This document shows positions 56,411-64,000 of a DNA stretch of 64,000 bases, piece after piece (the first letter of the stretch is position 1; each line of letters begins with the position of its first letter). A program made the position numbers and the translations under genes. This stretch comes from Tetracentron sinense (taxonomy: Eukaryota; Streptophyta; Magnoliopsida; Trochodendrales; Trochodendraceae). Below the pieces are notes generated by a model, which worked only from the letters and a program-made list of their open reading frames with translations, did no database searches and had not been told where the DNA came from. The stretch spans positions 51,830,627 through 51,894,626 of the forward strand of contig CM026554.1 in the NCBI GenBank assembly GCA_015143295.1, written 5' to 3'.

Positions 56411-56988
56411 TGGGATCTAGGGGTCTCATATGGATTACAATTTTTTACCTGACACGTCAAATTGTGCAACTTTTCTCAGATTTGAACTCATGGGTTGGGG
56501 GTTAATTTAGTCGGTCCATTTATAATTTGGGTTGGGTCCTCGAAATAACTCATAATACTCAGTTAATGAATATATATTATTGTATACATATTATATTCGT
56601 TAGTTTAACTTATAATTCAAATGTTATTATTGTTTAAATGCAATTTTTTTTTTTTGTTATTATCTATATAATGTGAAGCTCTTCTTCAAGTACCTTGAGC
56701 GGAGTTCCCCTTTTAGTGTAAAATTGGTTAAAAAATTACAATCTTATAGTTATAGAGAGAGATATCTTTTCAAATTTGCTACTACATCCCCATAATTACA
56801 AGATTGTCACCATATATGCATTAAAAATAAAGAATGACTATCAACTAAGGCAATTTTGGGTTGCTGTGGTTGACTGTTCAACCGGAACTCCAGTTCATAG
56901 TTAATCTCTTAAAGGAAAAAGTTGAATGTTTGATAGTGAAGTTTCTCAACACATTTTTTTTTTTTTATTGATTTTAATTTTTTTTCAG

Positions 56989-57186
56989 TTGGGTAATGAG
57001 AAATTGTATCAGCTAAAGCTGAAAGAAGCTACATGGGTCCCTCATCTCTTTAGAGTAAGTGTCACACAGAATGAATACATGAACGAGGAAAGGCAGAGGA
57101 TAACGGTCAGAGCTCAGGCACCACTAGATTTTGCAGCTGAATCAAGATTACTATTAGAAGAGATATCGAACATTCAAGGCTCTTGA
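56989..57186 (+). CDS. Orphan terminal exon-like frame
   Basis: A long T tract ending TTTTTTTTCAG (to 56988) is a strong acceptor. It is followed by 65 codons with normal protein composition: LGNEKLYQLKLKEATWVPHL, FRVSVTQNEYMNEERQRITV and RAQAPLDFAAESRLLLEEIS, then NIQGS and TGA. About 200 bases of plausible 3' untranslated DNA follow. No upstream exons were found within several kilobases, so it may belong to a truncated gene, an unusually long gene, or an alternative last exon. The family is not recognised. Confidence 0.45.
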   Translation: MGNEKLYQLKLKEATWVPHLFRVSVTQNEYMNEERQRITVRAQAPLDFAAESRLLLEEISNIQGS

Positions 57187-57494
57187 AAATTGGTTCAGTT
57201 ACTTAGTTCTTAAAAGCAAGGCTTCTATGCAATTTTACTTTGATTTGGAAGGTGGTTTTTGGGTTCTCACCATTGATGTAATTAACAGATACAGGTGGTT
57301 TTGTTGCTCTTAGAGAAAGTACTTGGAACATTCTTATTGTTGTGTATAATTTCCTGATGCACTAGTTTTGAATAGGCTTACAGTTACAGCCCTTACATGT
57401 AAATGATTTGAACATGAAGGATCTTAGATGTGGAAATTGTACTATGTAAGTTTGATCACTGTAGGAATTACAAAGTAGAGATCTGCAAATGAAA

Positions 57495-57525
<31 letters not shown>

Positions 57526-58193
57526 GCTGTAGTTAACAAATCAATCTCTTGGGAAAATAGCAAGGGATGATTTGGTCATTCCCTCACATGGCAGAAACTT
57601 GAACTGCAGCAGAATACCATTCCTCTAACATTGAATGATTGGGTTTAACCATTCAACCCAAAAACAAACAAACAAACAAACATTGAACATTGAATGTTTG
57701 GTAAATATTTATTCAATATTTGACTAAAATATGTAACTAAGAATTATAATTTCTTATAAGTGACCGAAAGCAGAACCTTTTGACAAAGTCTATCAATATC
57801 TTAATCACCATTAGTTGAAAATTTCTACTTAGCCACTTAAATGACTTGTTAATAATACCTGATCTAGGTAGAGAAGACAATTACCATTGTTGTCGTCATC
57901 GTCTAAGTTTTTGTCGTCATCGTCTAAGTTTAAGGAATACTAGTGTCATTTTACTCTATCTATTGATTTATCTCAAATGTAGAAATAACAAAAGTAGCAT
58001 AGTCCTTGTTTGGGAGGTTAGGGTTTGAATCCATGAAAGCAGCAGTTTTATAATTGGTGAGGCTGAAATGATTTAATGAAGATTAATAGGAACTTATGAA
58101 AATGGCAAATAGATTTCTAACTGAATTTAATTAGATAGTTGGATCAACATCCACACGATGTTGATGGTTGGATCTCATTCTCATTTTCTCTTC
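57187..58193. other. Intergenic stretch with small repeats
   Basis: No supported gene. It contains about nine ATT units at 57498-57526, a short AAAC run near 57661-57682, and two copies of TTTGTCGTCATCGTCTAAG-like sequence at 57885-57930. Confidence 0.6.
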
Positions 58194-58348
58194 CCCTATG
58201 TTTGGTTGCCGAGAAAATAAGTGAAAACATGGAAATGAAAAAAAAAATTAGACAAAACACAACTACGAATTGTATTAGAAATCTGAAAATTTTCTTTTCT
58301 TTTTCATTTTCATGTTTTCACTTATTTTCTCGGCAACCAAACATAGCA
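58194..58348. mobile_element. Tourist-type MITE, copy 3 (reverse orientation)
   Basis: A 155-bp copy starting CCCTATGTTTGGTTGCCG and ending CGGCAACCAAACATAGCA, bounded by TTC at 58191-58193 and 58349-58351. It is in the opposite orientation to copies 1 and 2. Confidence 0.87.
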
Positions 58349-58545
58349 TTCAGGAAAAATCATATCATACATCTACCTTTTTGTTTAGACGCCAAAGTAT
58401 CCCTCACTTTGAGGAGACAGAATGAATCCCTTAAAATGAGTGTCATAATTGAGATGTCTATTTTTTTAAGGCAATATTTATTTACAGTTAAATAATATAT
58501 TTTTTAATTGTCACACTAATTTATGGGAATTAATCAGAGTGTACT

Positions 58546-58681
58546 CAAGCAGGGGATATACTGTCATTGAGACCAATTTGTTAACTAAAAAAGATACTGA
58601 CTAAACTAACAAGCAAGCAGGGGACATACTGCCATTGAGACCAATTTGTTAACTAAAAAAGATACTGACTAAACTAACGAG
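58546..58681 (+). repeat. Two-copy tandem repeat, 68-bp period
   Basis: CAAGCAGGGGATATACTGTC and CAAGCAGGGGACATACTGCC start copies at 58546 and 58614. The rest (GAGACCAATTTGTTAAC and onward) is identical. A recent duplication. Confidence 0.93.
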
Positions 58682-59349
58682 AGTTGCAACCTAATTGGGT
58701 CACGCTTAAAAAGAAAAAAAAACCTCTCAATGACCAGTAAAAGATGAATAATATACATACTCACAATTTATATCCCTATCCCTTTAAATAATAAACAAGG
58801 GAAGCGATTAAAAACTCTCGATAGGGCTGCCCGATTGAAAATCCAACGGCACTAAAGCATACATACATTAAATGGTGCCCCTGTCACAACCCAAAATCCT
58901 ACCTAGGTCAAACGAGACTTTGACTCATGACAATGATTACCTTAACTTATCTTAAGCATAAAAGGCAAACTAAATTATGAACTTAAATTTTTTTTCTTTA
59001 AATGTCTATCCATCTTAAGATCATTACACAACTGAACCTTGATAATTCAAAATTAACCATTATAATCCTCTATCAATTTACTTAGTCTAAACACCCATTC
59101 AAAGTCAGTTAATTACATTACATTAGTTCAAAGTTTTAACTCTCAAAAGTTTGAATTTTTATCCAATTAATTCTCCTATACTCGATAGTCTTATGCTGGT
59201 TCTTTAAGGTACTCTTCTCAAAATCATCAAAGGGGCACGATATCACCCATATGACACAAATATCGAGAATTCAAATTCAGGTCTCTACAACCTCAAGTAT
59301 ACATGTTGGGTTTTCAATTGGGCGGGCTGTGGAAAGGAGGTATACAAAG

Positions 59350-59850
59350 TTTTTAATCACTTCCCATATTACAAATGTCGGTTGCTTAACTTAAGGTTTC
59401 CATTATGTAAATGATATCCGGAGCAAAAAAAATAAAAACTTTAAAAACTTTAAAAAAACTTAAGGTTTCCATTATGTAAGGAAATGGCTCTTCATTGGAC
59501 ATTGGTCCACGCCCTAACTTTTAACACATGATTAAGATTCACTCACTCCTAGGGCTAAGCAATCCAACCTTTATTTTTAGGAAAAATATTCTTAACTTTA
59601 ATTTTGTTAAGCTTGACAAGGAATGTAGTTTTTAATCATTTCCCATAATACAAATGTTTTTTTTTGTTTAAATTACAGTTTCCATTATGTAACGAAATGA
59701 TGGTCTTCATTGATCCACGCCCTAACTTTTAACACTCATGATTAAGATTCACTCACTCCTAGGTTAAGGAATTTAACCTTGGTTTTTAGGAAAAAGAATC
59801 TTAATTTTTAGTAAAATTTAACTATAGTTAAAGGGGTAATACGGGAACAC
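59350..59850. repeat. Duplicated TTAACC-family segments
   Basis: AAGGTTTCCATTATGTAA recurs near 59390 and 59461, with a related form near 59680. GTCCACGCCCTAACTTTTAA and GATTAAGATTCACTCACTCC occur at about 59506 and 59717 in the same orientation, the second copy ending with TAGTTAAAGGGG. This looks like a foldback family member duplicated in tandem. 58682-59350 has no gene. Confidence 0.55.
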
Positions 59851-59924
59851 AGTGGTAAGTTACGCAACAGACCCCACGGTCTGCTAATCACAAATTTTCT
59901 ACATAACTAACTGGGGCAATGATT

Positions 59925-60375
59925 AGCACTCCACGCATTAGACTATGTAGTCTAATGTCATGGCCACATGTCCCTTTTAATACTCTTTTAATTATGGTTA
60001 AGCTTAAAAAAATTTAAGTTAATATTTTTATTTTTTATCTTTTTAAGAACCAAAGTTCTATTATTTAAGTCTAAGGGTAAGTGAATCTTAACTACAATTG
60101 ATCGTGGGGTAAAGAGGTATAATTGGCTCCACAGGCGAGGAGTGAACTATTGCTCCTCGCTCTCACAAAGCAGTACATTCAACTGCTGGTTCTTTTTTTT
60201 TTTTTTAATCCCTGTTGTTAAAATTTATTTATTTGTTTTAAAAAAACCTAAGGATAGATGGCTGAACCTTAGGGGTGAAAGAATCTTAACCATAGTTAAA
60301 GGGGTTTAAAAAGAGAACACGTGGCATGAAAAGGAAAGCCGAGACGCACCTCCTCGCGTCACACACTGAGGAGGT
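59925..60375. repeat. Foldback elements of the TTAACC-arm family
   Basis: ATGGCCACATGTCCCTTTTA and AATTATGGTTAAG on the left match inverted TCTTAACTACAATTGATC and CTTAACCATAGTTAAAGGGG plus AGAACACGTGGCATG on the right. An additional palindrome, CATTAGACTATGTAGTCTAATG, sits at about 59937-59958. Two overlapping elements are likely. They end about 470 bases before the receptor kinase ATG. Confidence 0.5.
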
Positions 60376-60847
60376 GATTATTTTCCAAACTTGCACCATA
60401 GCTTACGTATGATGAACGTGAGGAGAACGTCACTTGGCGTATTTTAGCTTCTATATCTAGACTGGCAATCCACGTGGACCCCTAATGTGGTACCACGTGT
60501 ACGAACAAGGAATCTTTTATCCAGTTAATCGAATAGAAGGCCGCCTTGTGTTGACGGGGGTGATGCATTAATTGACCGACTGTGGGCCCCACTGGAGCAG
60601 AGAAGTCCAGTGGGCCCCACCACCCAAAGAAAAAGATATGGTGGAAAAGAAAAGATTTTAAAAATAAAACAAAAAACAAAAAAAGCAGGAGAAGAAGAAG
60701 AAGAAGAAGTAGAAGAAGAAAAACGCGTTTTCCCAAAGAAACTGTTGAATCTTCGAAATTAGGGTTAGGGTTTGGGTTTGGGTTTTCCGAAAAGAAAGTT
60801 CTTCTGCTTCTCTGCAACTTCGATTTCTCTCTTTCTAGAGAGATAGA

Positions 60848-63800
60848 ATGCGTTGCTTATCTGCGATGAAATGGCGTCGGTTTCGTAGAACCCTAGTCTT
60901 GGTTCTTTTCTTCAGTGTTTTCTTTCTGTTCGATATTTTCTCTGCTTCTGCTGATGTCGTTGATTCGGACAAAACGGTTCTTCTTCAGTTCAAGAGCTCA
61001 GTTTCGGATCCGTCTGGGCTTCTCTCGGGATGGAATTCGGGTTCTTCCGATCACTGTTCTTGGTTCGGCGTCTTGTGCGACGCGAGATCAAGGGTTTTGT
61101 CGCTCAATCTAACCGGCGGCGACCGTGGTTCCAACGGCAAAGGTAAGTGGGAGGCTTTCTCTTGTTCGAAATTTTCTCAGTTCCCGTTTTATGGTTTTGG
61201 AATCAGGAAAAGTTGTTCGGTTAGAAATGGGAAATTAGCGGGGAGATTGTCACCGGTGATTGGGAAGCTCACTGAGCTTAGGGTTCTATCGCTGCCGTTC
61301 CATGATATAAGCGGTGAAATTCCTCTTGAAATCTGGGGTTTAGCAAAGTTAGAAGTGCTTGATCTCGAGGGAAATTCGCTTACTGGAACTTTGCCTCTCC
61401 AATTCGGGGGTTTGAGGAGGTTGCGTGTCCTTAATCTGGGGTTTAATAAGCTTGTAGGAGAGATTCCGGCCTCGATTTCAAATTGTGTTGGTTTGCAGAT
61501 TCTGAACTTAGCTGCTAATCAAATGAATGGAACGATCCCTGGGTTTGTTGGCGGTTTTTCAGAGTTAAGAGGGCTTCATTTGTCTCTTAATCACCTGGGC
61601 GGGTCTGTTCCAGACGAGCTCGGAAATAATTGTCGGAATCTAGAACATCTCGATCTATCAGGGAATTTCTTAGTTGGTGGAATTCCCCATAATTTGGGGA
61701 ATTGTAGCCGGCTGCAATCGCTTCTGTTGTTTTCCAATATGTTGGAAGATAGTATTCCTCCTGAACTTGGTCGGCTTGAGAAGCTTCAAGTGTTAGATGT
61801 ATCATGGAACAGTCTCAGCGGTTCTATACCCCCAGAGCTTGGTGGTTGTGTCGAATTATCCGTCCTTATTCTTTCAAATTTGTTTGATCCACTGCCAACC
61901 AGTTCATTCGGGTCATTAAAAGCTGCAGAAGATGAGTACAATTATTTTCAAGGTGCTATTCCTAAAGAAATCACAACCCTTCCGAAGCTCAGGATAATTT
62001 GGGCACCAAGGGCAACTCTCGAAGGCAAGTTTCCTAGCGACTGGGGTGCTTGTGACAGCTTGGAAATGATCAACTTGGCTCAGAACCTCTTCACTGGAGA
62101 AATCCCAGAAGTGTTTAGAAACTGCAAAAATCTGCATTTTCTTAACTTGAGCTCAAACAGGCTGACTGGGGAGCTTAATGAGAAACTTCCAGTTCCTTGT
62201 ATGACCATGTTTGATGCCAGTGGGAACCTATTGTCTGGCTCCATCCCCAGATTTAATTACAGTGTGTGCCTCCATATACCCCCCTTCGATGCATATCTAG
62301 TCCAACCCTTCAACCCGTCATCTGCATATCTCTCATTTTTTGCGTTTAAATCCCAGCCTGAATTCCCTTTGCTGTCTTTTGGAGCCAATGATGGTCTTGC
62401 AGTTATTCATAATTTTGGTGGGAATAATTTCACTGGTACCTTACCGTCAGTGCCTATTGCACCTGAAAGATTAGAGAATCTGACTATTTATGCATTTCTA
62501 GCTAGCGGAAACAAACTCACTGGATCATTCCCTGGAAATTTATTTTCGGAGTGTGATGGACTGAATGGAATGATTGCTAATGTAAGCAACAACAAAATAT
62601 CTGGTCAAATTCCAGCAGACATTGGTGCACTGTGCAAATCTCTTAAAATTTTGGATGCTTCTGGGAACTCGATCACCGGGTCAATGCCCCAAAGTTTTGG
62701 GGAGTTGGACTCTCTTGTTGGTCTCGATTTGAGTAGAAACATATTGCAAGGTCAGATTCCAGTTAGTCTCAGTCGGTTAAAGGGTCTGAAGTATCTCTCT
62801 TTGGCTTTTAACAAACTGACTGGCCGCATCCCTGACAGCTTGGGGAAGTTGCGCTTCCTGGAAGTGTTGGATCTTTCTTCAAACTCTCTCTCCGGTGAGA
62901 TTCCGAAAGATTTGGTGAACTTAAAAAACCTGACTGTTCTGCTGCTCAACGACAATAAACTCTCAGGGGGGATCCCCTCCGGCTTGGCGAATGTGACATC
63001 ACTCTCTGCATTCAATGTGTCCTTCAATAACTTGTCTGGGCCGCTTGGGTTGAAAGATAACTTGTCTGTGCCATCTTCAGATCTGCAGGGGAGGAATGGA
63101 AATTCACAAAATTATGCAGCTTCATCAGTAAACGAAACCAGTGGAAGTGGAAAGAATGGATTCAATTCCATTGAGATTGCATCCATAACATCTGCATCAG
63201 CCATTGTTTCCGTTCTTATAGCTCTCATTGTCCTCTTTCTGTATACAAGAAAATGCATCCCAAAGTCTAGGGTTCAGGGGTCTGGGAGAAGGGAAGTTAC
63301 AGTTTTCACTGACATTGGGGTTCCGTTGACATTTGAGAATGTTGTGCGGGCAACGGGGAGTTTCAACGCAAGCAACTGCATCGGGAATGGAGGCTTTGGG
63401 GCCACTTACAAGGCTGAGGTCGCTCCGGGAGTTGTTGTGGCGATTAAGAGGCTCTCAGTTGGACGGTTTCAAGGGGTTCAACAGTTCCACGCTGAGATCA
63501 AGACACTCGGGAGGATCCGCCATCAAAATCTTGTGACTTTAATAGGTTACCATGCCAGTGAAACAGAGATGTTCCTCATATATAATTATTTGCCAGGAGG
63601 TAACTTGGAAAAGTTCATCCAGGAAAGGTCAACAACGGCTGTGGATTGGAAGATACTTCACAAAATTGCTTTAGATATAGCTCGTGCTCTCGCATATCTA
63701 CATGATCGGTGTGTTCCACGGGTTCTCCATCGTGATGTCAAGCCAAGTAATATCTTGTTAGACAATGACTTCAATGCTTATTTATCAGACTTTGGATTGG

Positions 63801-64000
63801 CCAGATTACTGGGTACGTCTGAAACCCATGCAACTACAGGTGTAGCAGGAACTTTTGGATATGTTGCTCCCGAATATGCAATGACTTGCCGTGTTTCTGA
63901 TAAGTCCGATGTTTACAGCTATGGTGTTGTGCTGCTCGAGTTGATTTCTGATAAGAAAGTGTTGGATCCATCTTTCTCTTCATATGGGAACGGTTTCAAT
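60848..64000 (+). CDS. RPK2: LRR receptor-like kinase RPK2/TOADSTOOL2, 3' end cut by window
   Basis: A plasma-membrane receptor kinase; in Arabidopsis, RPK2 acts in meristem, embryo and anther development and in CLV3-type peptide signalling. The frame stays open for 1,051 codons to the window edge with no intron. In order: hydrophobic signal peptide (about residues 14-35), LRR N-terminal cap with [15 protein letters not shown] and [10 protein letters not shown], LRRs interrupted by an island near residues 435-560 typical of RPK2, a second LRR block, a juxtamembrane Ser/Asn-rich stretch, a membrane span near 777-800 ([13 protein letters not shown]), then the kinase domain. Kinase residues are the glycine loop [12 protein letters not shown]867 (VAIK), HRDVKPSN with D963, SDFGLARLL with D981, and [11 protein letters not shown]. 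The missing part is the kinase C-lobe. The leader has a GAA microsatellite (60690-60722) and a telomere-like box, TTAGGGTTAGGGTTTGGG, near 60757. Confidence 0.95.
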   Translation, partial: MRCLSAMKWRRFRRTLVLVLFFSVFFLFDIFSASADVVDSDKTVLLQFKSSVSDPSGLLSGWNSGSSDHCSWFGVLCDARSRVLSLNLTGGDRGSNGKGKWEAFSCSKFSQFPFYGFGIRKSCSVRNGKLAGRLSPVIGKLTELRVLSLPFHDISGEIPLEIWGLAKLEVLDLEGNSLTGTLPLQFGGLRRLRVLNLGFNKLVGEIPASISNCVGLQILNLAANQMNGTIPGFVGGFSELRGLHLSLNHLGGSVPDELGNNCRNLEHLDLSGNFLVGGIPHNLGNCSRLQSLLLFSNMLEDSIPPELGRLEKLQVLDVSWNSLSGSIPPELGGCVELSVLILSNLFDPLPTSSFGSLKAAEDEYNYFQGAIPKEITTLPKLRIIWAPRATLEGKFPSDWGACDSLEMINLAQNLFTGEIPEVFRNCKNLHFLNLSSNRLTGELNEKLPVPCMTMFDASGNLLSGSIPRFNYSVCLHIPPFDAYLVQPFNPSSAYLSFFAFKSQPEFPLLSFGANDGLAVIHNFGGNNFTGTLPSVPIAPERLENLTIYAFLASGNKLTGSFPGNLFSECDGLNGMIANVSNNKISGQIPADIGALCKSLKILDASGNSITGSMPQSFGELDSLVGLDLSRNILQGQIPVSLSRLKGLKYLSLAFNKLTGRIPDSLGKLRFLEVLDLSSNSLSGEIPKDLVNLKNLTVLLLNDNKLSGGIPSGLANVTSLSAFNVSFNNLSGPLGLKDNLSVPSSDLQGRNGNSQNYAASSVNETSGSGKNGFNSIEIASITSASAIVSVLIALIVLFLYTRKCIPKSRVQGSGRREVTVFTDIGVPLTFENVVRATGSFNASNCIGNGGFGATYKAEVAPGVVVAIKRLSVGRFQGVQQFHAEIKTLGRIRHQNLVTLIGYHASETEMFLIYNYLPGGNLEKFIQERSTTAVDWKILHKIALDIARALAYLHDRCVPRVLHRDVKPSNILLDNDFNAYLSDFGLARLLGTSETHATTGVAGTFGYVAPEYAMTCRVSDKSDVYSYGVVLLELISDKKVLDPSFSSYGNGFN

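Noticed and set aside
45928-57186. The orphan exon at 56989 as the last exon of the 45.5-kb gene
   Set aside because: Phase would allow it, but the 11-kb intron would span two other genes, including one on the same strand, and nearer last exons exist.
60757-60785. Telomere-like TTAGGGTTAGGGTTTGGG
   Set aside because: Too short for an interstitial telomere; more likely a telo-box in a plant gene leader.
60482-60817. Minus-strand frame of 111 codons rich in Leu
   Set aside because: It reads through the GAA microsatellite and leader of the RPK2-type gene; the Leu run is the repeat translated.

Overview
This is a stretch of flowering-plant nuclear DNA. The evidence is GT-AG introns, plant-only gene families (an RPK2-type receptor kinase, an EXO70 of the plant E clade, CRR7 of the chloroplast NDH pathway, a serine carboxypeptidase-like enzyme) and plant transposon types. 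The genes look dicot-like or early-diverging angiosperm rather than grass-like, but the species cannot be named from the window. The genes are unrelated in function and form no operon or cluster. Between them lies AT-rich, heavily transposon-invaded sequence.

Layout: 0-2.2 kb, a possible last exon of an upstream gene and a foldback element with a 9-bp target duplication. 2.2-4.9 kb, dihydroneopterin aldolase (folate synthesis), minus strand, two coding exons and a leader exon. 5.4-6.3 kb, a broken membrane-protein-like ORF and a Tourist-type MITE. 8.2-11.5 kb, intronless EXO70E on the minus strand, with its start region and leader duplicated in tandem. 12.9-20.7 kb, a gene-free transposon zone: two head-to-tail Helitrons, one carrying a nested insertion, a hAT element, Tourist and other foldback MITEs. 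22.4-30.3 kb, an apparently intact eight-exon serine carboxypeptidase-like gene on the minus strand whose first two introns are swollen with MITEs, a SINE and microsatellites. 31-34.9 kb, a hAT MITE, tandem repeats and a possible small secreted peptide. 35.2-44.35 kb, a decayed Ty1/copia element with both LTRs and an AAAAT target duplication, split by a 2.37-kb solo LTR that has its own ATAGT duplication. 45.5-46.2 kb, a small conserved plant protein. 47.1-49.2 kb, CRR7 on the minus strand. 49.5-51 kb, a solo LTR and a hAT MITE nested in another MITE. 51-55.3 kb, a serine-rich protein with a cysteine-rich C-terminal tail. 57 kb, an orphan last exon. 58-60.4 kb, MITEs. 60.85 kb to the end, a truncated RPK2-type LRR receptor kinase.

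The most unusual material is in the repeats. A foldback superfamily recurs at about ten places with one conserved arm but different tips. Tandem Helitrons provide their own empty-site comparison for a nested insertion. The solo LTR carries a dense cluster of ACCGATCGATCGGT-like palindromes. No wholly new gene system could be demonstrated by reading alone.
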